Source of the DNA: Lachnospiraceae bacterium
Lineage (GTDB): Bacteria; Bacillota; Clostridia; Lachnospirales; Lachnospiraceae
Direction: 5' to 3'
DNA length: 5,146 bases
Assembly (NCBI GenBank): GCA_014804285.1
Contig: JAAVAA010000006.1
Span: 55,765-60,910, forward strand
Shown piece by piece: positions 1 to 5,146 of this stretch. A program made the translations under genes and the position numbers. The notes below the pieces were generated by a model. It was not told the origin of the DNA. It ran no database searches and worked only from the letters and a program-made list of their open reading frames with translations. The number at the start of each line of letters is the position of its first letter. Within the stretch, counting starts at the first letter, position 1.

Positions 1-50
1 TTATCGCGCCGGTTCCTAAAGAGTTTACAATGCTCATGGATAAGTTGTAA
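1..50 (+). CDS. C-terminal end of an unidentified upstream gene (partial)
   Basis: The third forward frame is open from the window edge and ends at a TAA at 48-50. It gives the tail IAPVPKEFTMLMDKL, which looks like a natural protein C-terminus (mixed charged and hydrophobic residues). The first frame is also open for a similar distance (stop at 52-54) but reads as an unlikely Ser/Arg/Cys/Trp-rich string, and the second closes at once. Only about 15 residues are visible, so the product cannot be named. It lies 47 bases upstream of recU on the same strand with no evident terminator between them, so the two may be co-transcribed. Confidence 0.4.
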   Translation, partial: IAPVPKEFTMLMDKL

Positions 51-97
51 GTAAGAAAACAGTCAATGAAAAGAAAAACAAATGAAGGCAAAAGGAT

Positions 98-637
98 ATG
101 GCAACTTGGAATTCCAGAGGTCTTCGGGGATCTACCCTGGAGGATCTGATCAATCGAACCAATGAAAAATATCAGGAGAACGGGCTGGCGCTGATTCAAA
201 AAATTCCCACCCCGATCACACCGATCAATATTGACAAAGCGACACGGCACATCACTCTGGCTTACTTTGAACAAAAAAGTACCGTGGATTATATCGGAGT
301 GGTACAGGGAATCCCGGTGTGCTTTGACGCAAAGGAATGTACCATAGACCGGTTTGCCCTTCAAAATACACATGAGCATCAGGTGGCATTTATGGATCAA
401 TTTGAAAAGCAGGGAGGCATTGCCTTTTTTCTTATCTATTATGTTCACCGTGATCTGTTTTATTATCTGCCATTTGAGATGTTCCGGCTGTTCTGGGACA
501 GAGCCCGGGAGGGAGGGCGAAAAAGCTTTTTGTTTGAGGAATTAAATCCGGAATATATCCTGCCGAAAAAGAACGGAATTTTTGTTCCATATCTGGATAT
601 TCTCCGTAAGGATTTAGAAGATCGGGACGGTACTTGA
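98..637 (+). CDS. recU: Holliday junction resolvase RecU
   Basis: RecU is a homodimeric, metal-dependent endonuclease of Firmicutes that cleaves Holliday junctions symmetrically during recombinational repair and chromosome segregation. The 179-residue protein starts with the family-like NSRGLRGSTLEDLIN (5-19). The nuclease core follows: STVDY with Asp64, then FDAKE (76-80) supplying Asp77 and Lys79 of the PD-(D/E)xK site. The family-typical H-x-H-Q (His92, His94, Gln95) and QGGIAFFLI (105-113) come next. As I remember it, the B. subtilis protein is about 206 residues, so this one is somewhat shorter, mainly because it lacks a basic N-terminal extension. The ATG at 98 is supported by GAAGG at 84-88 and by the motif beginning at residue 5; the nearby ATGs at 66 and 82 are out of frame. 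In many Firmicutes recU sits beside a class A penicillin-binding protein gene; here a histidine operon follows 96 bases downstream. The core motifs make the family call firm. Confidence 0.93.
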   Translation: MATWNSRGLRGSTLEDLINRTNEKYQENGLALIQKIPTPITPINIDKATRHITLAYFEQKSTVDYIGVVQGIPVCFDAKECTIDRFALQNTHEHQVAFMDQFEKQGGIAFFLIYYVHRDLFYYLPFEMFRLFWDRAREGGRKSFLFEELNPEYILPKKNGIFVPYLDILRKDLEDRDGT

Positions 638-662
638 CAAAGTGATGCTCATCTTGTATACT
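634..662 (+). promoter_or_regulatory. Predicted sigma-A promoter of the his operon
   Basis: TTGACA at 634-639 is a perfect -35 hexamer. A 17-base spacer leads to TATACT at 657-662, which matches the TATAAT -10 box at five of six positions. The -35 overlaps the recU stop codon (635-637). Transcription would be expected to start near 669, giving a leader of about 65 bases before hisZ. This is the best promoter match I found in the window and sits directly ahead of the first his gene. The start site itself is inferred. Confidence 0.8.
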
Positions 663-677
663 ACCGATAGTTTTGTA

Positions 678-693
678 TGCTAATGAATTAGCA
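678..693 (+). promoter_or_regulatory. Perfect inverted repeat in the his leader, candidate operator
   Basis: TGCTAATGAATTAGCA consists of 6-base arms around a 4-base centre. It lies about 10 to 25 bases downstream of the predicted start site, where a bound repressor would block initiation or early elongation. The spacing CTA-N6-TAG inside it equals that of the E. coli TrpR operator core. TrpR-like regulators (YerC/HisR) have been proposed for his genes in Firmicutes, so such a site is plausible, but the link is inference. As RNA it could also fold: TTGT (673-676) and ACAA (693-696) add a lower stem beyond a two-base bulge. No U-run follows, so it is not an intrinsic terminator. Confidence 0.5.
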
Positions 694-699
694 CAATAC

Positions 700-719
700 C
701 ACTTTAAATTGCGAAAGTG
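700..719 (+). repeat. Small inverted repeat just ahead of the hisZ ribosome binding site
   Basis: CACTTT (700-705) is complementary to AAAGTG (714-719) with an 8-base loop. The potential stem is only 6 bp and A/T-rich, and it ends 3 bases before GAGGG (723-727), the hisZ Shine-Dalgarno site. It could modestly affect translation start, or it may be chance; nothing else in the sequence supports a function. Confidence 0.3.
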
Positions 720-733
720 AATGAGGGTTATAT

Positions 734-1858
734 ATGAACAGACAATTACTTCATACTCCGGAAGGAGTCAGAGATATATATGGAAAGGAATATGCCAGAA
801 AACTGGAAACAGAGGAGCATATCCGCAGACAGTTCAATCTTTACGGATATCAGGACATTCAAACACCTACTTTTGAATTTTTTGATGTATTTTCCAGAGA
901 AATCGGAACAACGCCTTCAAAGGAGCTGTATAAATTTTTTGATAAGGAAGGAAATACTCTGGTTCTACGACCGGATTTTACGCCATCCATGGCAAGATGT
1001 GCCGCAAAATATTTTATGGATGAGAATATTCCCATCCGTTTTTGCTATGCCGGAAATACATTTACAAATACAAACAGTTTGCAGGGAAAATTAAAGGAAG
1101 TTACCCAGATGGGTGCCGAGCTGATGAGTGACGGGAGTGTGGAAGCGGATGGCGAAATGATTGCCATGGCAGTTGAGGCACTTAAGGAAGCCGGACTTAA
1201 AGATTTTCAGGTCAGTATCGGACAAGTGGAATATTTTAAAGGAATTTGTGCGCAGGCAGGTATTATAGATGAGACAGAACTGGAGCTTCGTGAGTTTATT
1301 TCGGGTAAGAACATTTTCGGAGCAGAGGAGCTTCTTGTTCAAAAAGGAATTTCTGATCGATATAAGCAAATGATTCTTAAAACATCTGATTATTTTGGTA
1401 CAGTAGAAGTTCTGGAACTGGCAAAAACGCCGGATTTAAATGAACGTTCTTTAAACGCGCTTATGCGTCTTGAAAAGCTGTATCATGTTTTGTGTGGGTA
1501 CGGTGTGGAGAAATATATATCCTTTGACCTTGGCATGCTCAGTAAATATAATTACTATACCGGTGTGATTTTTAAGGTCTATACCTATGGAGTAGGTGAT
1601 GCCATAGCCAAAGGCGGAAGATATGACAGGCTTTTAGGATATTTTGGCAAAAATGCTCCTGCAATTGGCTTTGTAGTTGTGATTGATGATCTTTTACTGG
1701 CGTTAGAACGTCAGAAACACATACCGGATCAGCAAGAAATTTGTATGATCACTTACAATGGAGATAATTACGAAAGCCGTCTGGCAGAGGTTAAGGGACT
1801 CCGCCAAAAGGGTATAAAGGCAGCACTGATCCCGGAGAACAGGAAGGAGCAGGAATAA
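734..1858 (+). CDS. hisZ: ATP phosphoribosyltransferase regulatory subunit HisZ
   Basis: HisZ is a catalytically inactive paralogue of histidyl-tRNA synthetase. It binds short HisG to form the active, histidine-inhibited first enzyme of histidine synthesis in the cytoplasm. The 374-residue protein has a class II synthetase fold signature: TPEGVRDIYG (8-17), the motif-2 strand RPDFTPSMAR (79-88), MGAEL (126-130), YNYYTG (272-277) and motif 3 around AIGFVVVIDDL (310-320). It is HisZ rather than HisS because the synthetase RGLDYY arginine is replaced (Ser270), the motif-3 Glu-Arg is Asp-Asp (318-319), and there is no anticodon-binding domain. GAGGG at 723-727, six bases before the ATG, fixes the start. 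The protein ends abruptly after LIPENRKEQE and seems short for the family at its C-terminus. Its stop lies 3 bases before hisG, as expected for co-translated partner subunits. It is the first gene after the predicted his promoter. Confidence 0.93.
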   Translation: MNRQLLHTPEGVRDIYGKEYARKLETEEHIRRQFNLYGYQDIQTPTFEFFDVFSREIGTTPSKELYKFFDKEGNTLVLRPDFTPSMARCAAKYFMDENIPIRFCYAGNTFTNTNSLQGKLKEVTQMGAELMSDGSVEADGEMIAMAVEALKEAGLKDFQVSIGQVEYFKGICAQAGIIDETELELREFISGKNIFGAEELLVQKGISDRYKQMILKTSDYFGTVEVLELAKTPDLNERSLNALMRLEKLYHVLCGYGVEKYISFDLGMLSKYNYYTGVIFKVYTYGVGDAIAKGGRYDRLLGYFGKNAPAIGFVVVIDDLLLALERQKHIPDQQEICMITYNGDNYESRLAEVKGLRQKGIKAALIPENRKEQE

Positions 1859-1864
1859 AACGTG
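1841..1864 (+). promoter_or_regulatory. Ribosome binding site and GTG start of hisG
   Basis: AGGAAGGAG (1841-1849) lies within the last codons of hisZ, 12 bases ahead of a GTG at 1862-1864. A second, weaker AGGA (1851-1854) has 7-base spacing. GTG is chosen because the conserved HisG N-terminus RYLTFALGKGRL begins only four residues later and no in-frame ATG precedes it. Overlap of this site with the hisZ end suggests translational coupling of the two subunits. Confidence 0.75.
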
Positions 1865-2521
1865 AGTGAAGAAAGATATCTGACCTTTGCACTCGGCAAG
1901 GGCAGACTGGCAAATAAAACATTGGAGCTCTTTGAGCAGATCGGGATTACCTGTGAGGAGATGAAGGACAAAAGCTCCCGAAAACTGATCTTTGTCAATG
2001 AAGAAAAGAAACTGAAATTTTTCTTATCCAAAGGACCGGATGTGCCCACTTATGTGGAATACGGGGCTGCGGACATCGGCGTTGTGGGAAAAGATACCAT
2101 TATGGAAGAGAACCGGCGTGTTTATGAGGTGTTGGATCTTGGCTTTGGAAAATGCCGTATGTGTGTGTGCGGACCGGCCAGTGCGGGGGAACTGCTTCGG
2201 CATCATGAGCGGATCCGGGTTGCAACCAAGTATCCGTTGATTGCCAGAGACTATTTTTATAACAAAAAGCATCAAACCGTAGATATCATTAAATTGAATG
2301 GTTCCGTGGAATTGGGACCTATTGTTGGTCTGTCGGATGTGATCGTTGATATTGTGGAGACAGGCTCCACGCTGAAAGAAAACGGACTAGGTGTTCTGGA
2401 GGAAATTTGCCCCCTGTCAGCAAGAATGATTGTTAATCAAGTGAGCATGCAGATGGAAACGGAACGGATCAGGACACTGATCACCCAATTAAAGGAATTG
2501 TGTCAGGAAGGGAGTAAATAA
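1862..2521 (+). CDS. hisG: ATP phosphoribosyltransferase catalytic subunit, short form
   Basis: HisG condenses ATP with PRPP to give N1-(5-phosphoribosyl)-ATP, the committed and feedback-controlled step of histidine synthesis. The 219-residue length identifies the short form, which lacks the C-terminal regulatory ACT-like domain of the roughly 290-300-residue long form and needs HisZ; hisZ is directly upstream. Visible family features in order are the N-terminal ALGKGRL (10-16), YGAADIGVVGKD (67-78), RVATKYP (119-125) and the PRPP-binding segment DIVETGSTLKENGL (163-176). The start is a GTG, set by the conserved N-terminus. The stop codon directly abuts the hisD ATG, with no intervening base, so translation of the two is probably coupled. 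No substitution or truncation stands out. Confidence 0.95.
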   Translation: MSEERYLTFALGKGRLANKTLELFEQIGITCEEMKDKSSRKLIFVNEEKKLKFFLSKGPDVPTYVEYGAADIGVVGKDTIMEENRRVYEVLDLGFGKCRMCVCGPASAGELLRHHERIRVATKYPLIARDYFYNKKHQTVDIIKLNGSVELGPIVGLSDVIVDIVETGSTLKENGLGVLEEICPLSARMIVNQVSMQMETERIRTLITQLKELCQEGSK

Positions 2522-2524
2522 ATG
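2505..2524 (+). promoter_or_regulatory. Ribosome binding site of hisD inside the end of hisG
   Basis: AGGAAGGGAG (2505-2514) is a strong Shine-Dalgarno stretch encoding part of the HisG tail. It lies 7 bases before the hisD ATG at 2522, which directly follows the hisG TAA (2519-2521). This zero-base junction fixes the hisD start and points to coupled translation. Confidence 0.75.
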
Positions 2525-3811
2525 CGCATTGTTGAATTAACTGAGGAAAGCAGAAATAATTTACTGGCTAATCTGCTTAAAAGAAGTCCGGCCAGCTATG
2601 GAAAATATGAGCAGACGGTAAACAATATTGTGGACCGGGTGCGTAGGGAAGGAGATCAGGCTCTTTTTGAGCTGACCAGAGAGTTTGATAAATGCGATCT
2701 GAATGCACAGTCGATCCGTGTGACCGATGAGGAAATCGAAGAGGCCTACAGTCAAATCGATCCGGAATTTGTTACCGTCATGAAGAAATCCGCGGCAAAT
2801 ATTACCGCATTTCATGAAAAACAGATGCATAACAGCTGGATTTTGCCCAATGATAATGGAACGATTCTTGGACAGAAGATCACACCTGTTGAGATTTCCG
2901 GTGTTTATGTACCCGGCGGGAAGGCAGCTTATCCCTCCAGTGTACTGATGAACATTCTTCCGGCGAAGGTGGCAGGGGTATCCCGCATTATTATGACTAC
3001 GCCCCCGAACGCTTCAGGGAAGGTGAATCCGGGCACTTTGGTTGCCGCAGATATTGCAGGTGTTCGTGAAATCTACAAGGTCGGCGGAGCGCAGGCCATT
3101 GCCGCAATGGCTTTTGGGACAGAAAGTATCCCTAAAGTTGACAAGATTACCGGACCCGGGAATATCTTTGTAGCGCTTGCGAAAAAGGCATGTTTCGGTT
3201 ATGTAAGTATTGATTCTATTGCCGGTCCCAGTGAAATACTTGTGCTGGCGGATGGAACAGCGCCCCCCCGGTATGTTGCCGCAGATCTTTTGTCACAGGC
3301 AGAGCATGATGAGCTTGCAAGTGCGATTCTGATCACTTCAAGCAGGGAACTTGCTGAAAAAGTATCAAAAGAAGTGGACGAATTTACAGAACAGCTTTCC
3401 CGCAAGGAGATTATTGTAAAATCCTTAGAAAATTATGGATATATTCTGATTGCGGAAACTATGGAACAGGCAATTGATGCTGCCAATGAGATTGCTTCCG
3501 AACATTTGGAAATTCTCACCGCAGACCCTTATCAGGTGATGACGAAGATTAAAAATGCAGGAGCCATCTTCTTAGGAGAATATTCATCCGAGCCACTGGG
3601 CGATTACTTTGCCGGGCCCAACCATATTTTACCTACAAACGGAACTGCAAAATTCTTTTCTCCGCTGAATGTGGATGATTTCCTGAAGAAGACCAGTATT
3701 ATCTCTTATTCCAGAGATGCACTTGAAAAAGTACATAAGGATATTGAATTGTTTGCTGAAAAAGAAGGCTTGACGGCACATGCAAACTCCATTAAAGTTA
3801 GATTTGAGTAA
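2522..3811 (+). CDS. hisD: Histidinol dehydrogenase
   Basis: HisD is a zinc- and NAD-dependent cytoplasmic enzyme that oxidises L-histidinol twice, through histidinal, to L-histidine. The 429-residue protein is full length for the family. The expected active-site set is present: zinc ligands Gln259 and His262 (in SQAEHDE), Asp361 (LGDYFAGPNH) and His420 (LTAHANS), and the catalytic pair Glu327-His328 in SEHLE. These sit at or one position from the well-known E. coli residues 259, 262, 360, 419 and 326/327. The NAD-domain segments ISGVYVPGGKAAYPSS (125-140), KVGGAQAIAAMAFGT (186-200) and KITGPGN (208-214) are intact. One oddity is Pro248 in TAPPRYVAADL, where the family usually has Asn (TANP); the change is encoded in a run of seven C. 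The start abuts hisG. A 57-base gap without a terminator follows, leading to hisB; hisC, which often lies here in other bacteria, is absent. Confidence 0.97.
   Translation: MRIVELTEESRNNLLANLLKRSPASYGKYEQTVNNIVDRVRREGDQALFELTREFDKCDLNAQSIRVTDEEIEEAYSQIDPEFVTVMKKSAANITAFHEKQMHNSWILPNDNGTILGQKITPVEISGVYVPGGKAAYPSSVLMNILPAKVAGVSRIIMTTPPNASGKVNPGTLVAADIAGVREIYKVGGAQAIAAMAFGTESIPKVDKITGPGNIFVALAKKACFGYVSIDSIAGPSEILVLADGTAPPRYVAADLLSQAEHDELASAILITSSRELAEKVSKEVDEFTEQLSRKEIIVKSLENYGYILIAETMEQAIDAANEIASEHLEILTADPYQVMTKIKNAGAIFLGEYSSEPLGDYFAGPNHILPTNGTAKFFSPLNVDDFLKKTSIISYSRDALEKVHKDIELFAEKEGLTAHANSIKVRFE
3263..3269 (+). repeat. C7 homopolymer inside hisD
   Basis: Seven consecutive C bases span codons 247-250 of hisD and encode the Pro248-Pro249 pair. 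The reading frame is intact through the tract and the downstream active-site motifs are preserved. Tracts like this are prone to slippage or to base-calling error. Confidence 0.6.
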
Positions 3812-3868
3812 TTGCCGTTTTCGCAATTTTGCGGATGGAACGGATTAAGAAAGGTTTGGTGAATTAAG

Positions 3869-4456
3869 ATGGAACGAAGCGCCAATGTTACCAGAACAAC
3901 GAAGGAAACGGACATTTCGGTGGAATTAAGTTTGGACGGAAGCGGACAAAGCCGTGTTGAAACAGGGATCGGTTTTTTTGATCATATGCTTGAAGGGTTT
4001 GCCAGACATGGTTTTTTTGATCTGGATATCCGGATCAAAGGAGATCTACAGGTGGACGCACATCATAGCGTGGAAGACGCCGGAATTGTTTTGGGAACGG
4101 CAATCCGTCAGGCGCTTGGAGACAAAGTAGGGATCAAGCGTTACGGTTCTTGCATTTTACCTATGGATGACGCGTTGTGCATGTGTGCGATTGATTTGAG
4201 TGGAAGACCGTATTTTGCGTTTGATTGTGAGTTCCCGGCAGAAAAAGCCGGTTATCTGGATACGGAACTGGTAAGAGAGTTCTTTTATGCAATATCTTAT
4301 AGCGTAGGAATGAATCTGCATATCAAAATGCTTTCCGGTTTTAATACACATCATATGATCGAGGCCATTTTTAAAGCATTTGCAAGGGCGCTTGATGAGG
4401 CAGTAGATAAAGACATGCGCATCAAAGATGTGTTAAGTACCAAAGGAAGTTTATAA
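3869..4456 (+). CDS. hisB: Imidazoleglycerol-phosphate dehydratase (monofunctional)
   Basis: This enzyme dehydrates imidazole glycerol phosphate to imidazole acetol phosphate. It forms a manganese-containing 24-mer in known homologues. The 195-residue length matches the monofunctional form; the histidinol-phosphatase domain fused to it in E. coli is missing, so that activity must be encoded elsewhere. Metal and catalytic motifs are visible in the two halves of the protein: FFDHML (36-41, His39), DAHHSVED (63-70, His65, His66, Glu69), SGRPY (111-115) and GFNTHHMIEAIFKAFARAL (157-175, His161, His162, Glu165). The C-terminus STKGSL is typical. PMDDAL (99-104) has Asp where many homologues have Glu, a mild change. 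The start is supported by GGTGA at 3858-3862, six bases upstream, with a weaker purine run AGAAAGG at 3848-3854. It is separated from hisD by 57 bases and from the next gene by 46, with no terminator in either gap, so it is read as part of the same operon. Confidence 0.97.
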   Translation: MERSANVTRTTKETDISVELSLDGSGQSRVETGIGFFDHMLEGFARHGFFDLDIRIKGDLQVDAHHSVEDAGIVLGTAIRQALGDKVGIKRYGSCILPMDDALCMCAIDLSGRPYFAFDCEFPAEKAGYLDTELVREFFYAISYSVGMNLHIKMLSGFNTHHMIEAIFKAFARALDEAVDKDMRIKDVLSTKGSL

Positions 4457-4502
4457 TTTTAAGAAGTACAAGACGAAGGTTCAGAAAAGGAATGGATATC
4501 TG

Positions 4503-5146
4503 ATGAATACATACAAAAAATTTATTCCGTGTATTTATTTAAAGGATAAAAAAGCAGTAGCGGGATTTCAGGATGAGACGCTGATCAGCGAAGATCCCAT
4601 AGAACTTGCACGGCTTTACGGAGAATACAATGCGGATGAAATTATAATATACGATTTGTCCAAAGAAGACATTGCGCATGAGGAGGCGCTTGACATCATA
4701 AAGGCTATCTGTGAGAGAGCGCAGGTTCCGATCATTGGCGCAGGAAATGTAAAACGGATGGAGGATGTAAAAAAGCTTCTCTATGCCGGCTGCACAAAAG
4801 CTGTTTTAAATTATTCCAAGGAAGAAAATATTGAAATCACAAAAGAAGTTTCCCAAAAATTTGGCAAGGAAAAAATTCTTGCCTGTATTGCAAAAGCTTC
4901 GGAGATAGAAAGTAACACAGAATTGCTGACTGAATTTGTAAGCGGTGTGATCCTGCTTGGAGAAAAGACCATCAAGCAGGCAATGCAAATATCGCAGCTT
5001 CCGCTTATTGTAACTCTTCCCGAGGTCTCGTTAGATAAGATTATAGAGCTTTTATCCTATCAGATCATTCAGGGAGTTACGGGACCGGCAATCAATGCAA
5101 ATGTAAAAGAACTGACGGATATTAAGGATCTTTGTGCCGGTAACGG
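4503..5146 (+). CDS. HisF-like N-terminal domain, probably of a HisIE fusion (3' end outside window)
   Basis: The frame stays open for 214 codons from ATG 4503 to the window end. The protein resembles HisF/HisA: KKFIPCIYLKD (5-15) matches the HisF opening IPCLDV, ARLYGEYNADEIIIYDLS (36-53) matches the second strand region, and VPIIGAGNVKRMEDVKKLLY (75-94) matches the first phosphate-binding loop. It cannot be a working HisF. The first catalytic Asp is Tyr12, the second (Asp130 in HisF) is Ala130, the second phosphate loop is TLPE (171-174) instead of a Gly-Gly turn, and about 25 residues are missing between them. In Lachnospiraceae-type genomes I recall such a domain fused ahead of HisI and HisE (phosphoribosyl-AMP cyclohydrolase and phosphoribosyl-ATP diphosphatase); its place right after hisB fits. 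HisI and HisE themselves lie outside the window, so the fusion is inference. AAAAGG (4485-4490) is the likely ribosome binding site at 12-base spacing. An ATG at 4492 opens a three-codon frame whose stop overlaps this start (TGATG, 4501-4505). Confidence 0.75.
   Translation, partial: MNTYKKFIPCIYLKDKKAVAGFQDETLISEDPIELARLYGEYNADEIIIYDLSKEDIAHEEALDIIKAICERAQVPIIGAGNVKRMEDVKKLLYAGCTKAVLNYSKEENIEITKEVSQKFGKEKILACIAKASEIESNTELLTEFVSGVILLGEKTIKQAMQISQLPLIVTLPEVSLDKIIELLSYQIIQGVTGPAINANVKELTDIKDLCAGN

Noticed and set aside
24..50. Promoter for recU (TTTACA at 24-29)
   Set aside because: No acceptable -10 box lies 16-18 bases downstream; the nearest candidate, TTGTAA at 45-50, has a 15-base spacer and is a poor match.
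678..719. Intrinsic terminator between recU and hisZ
   Set aside because: Both inverted repeats give short A/T-rich stems and neither is followed by a run of T, so termination is not supported.
669..733. Classical his attenuator leader peptide or T-box
   Set aside because: The only small leader frame (ATG at 677) reads M-L-M-N-stop and has no histidine codons. The leader is far too short for a T-box, and no T-box sequence or terminator/antiterminator pair is visible.
1091..1369. Minus-strand open frame opposite hisZ (and similar ones at 1768-2049, 2024-2275, 2561-2830 and 4157-4354)
   Set aside because: Each lies wholly or almost wholly antisense to a well-supported his gene, and the translations have low-complexity, Cys/Ser/Phe-rich composition without recognisable motifs.
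734..1858. Histidyl-tRNA synthetase (hisS)
   Set aside because: The synthetase-specific arginines are lost (Ser270, Asp319), there is no anticodon-binding domain, and short hisG follows immediately.
3812..3868. Terminator or separate promoter between hisD and hisB
   Set aside because: CGCAATTTTGCG (3822-3833) and TTGC/GCAA pairings give only 4-5 bp stems with no T-run after them, and I see no good -35/-10 pair in the gap.
4503..5146. Functional hisF or hisA
   Set aside because: The catalytic aspartates are replaced by Tyr12 and Ala130 and the second phosphate loop is missing, so cyclase or isomerase activity is not credible.

Overview
The window reads as a chromosomal segment of a low-to-moderate-GC Firmicute, most likely a member of the Clostridia close to Lachnospiraceae. 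The reasons are a RecU-type Holliday junction resolvase (a Firmicutes family), the two-part ATP phosphoribosyltransferase (short HisG plus HisZ), the strong purine-rich Shine-Dalgarno sites, and a last gene that looks like the HisF-like N-terminal extension found on HisIE proteins of that group. The taxonomic placement is inference from protein character only. All genes lie on the + strand, and nothing in the window suggests recent transfer.

Layout: bases 1-50 hold the probable last codons of an unidentified gene. recU follows (98-637). The 96-base gap after recU contains a near-consensus sigma-A promoter (634-662) whose -35 box overlaps the recU stop codon, then a short leader with a perfect inverted repeat (678-693). 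No T-box, His-rich leader peptide or intrinsic terminator is visible there. The histidine operon then runs hisZ (734-1858), hisG (1862-2521, GTG start), hisD (2522-3811), hisB (3869-4456) and a last gene that is cut by the window end (4503-5146). The first three genes are tightly packed (gaps of 3 and 0 bases); gaps of 57 and 46 bases separate hisD, hisB and the last gene.

Function: HisZ and HisG together make the first enzyme (PRPP + ATP to phosphoribosyl-ATP). HisB (monofunctional IGP dehydratase) and HisD (histidinol dehydrogenase, the last two oxidations) act late in the pathway. The truncated last gene encodes a (beta-alpha)8-like domain that resembles HisF but has lost both catalytic aspartates and the second phosphate loop. 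It is best explained as the non-catalytic N-terminal part of a HisIE fusion (steps 2 and 3) whose enzymatic domains lie beyond the window. hisC, hisH, hisA, a true hisF and histidinol-phosphate phosphatase are not in the window.

This is mostly an ordinary biosynthetic region. The points worth a second look are the degenerate HisF-like domain, the operator-like repeats at the his promoter whose spacing resembles TrpR-family operators, the abrupt C-terminus of HisZ, and a local C7 tract that gives an unusual residue in HisD.
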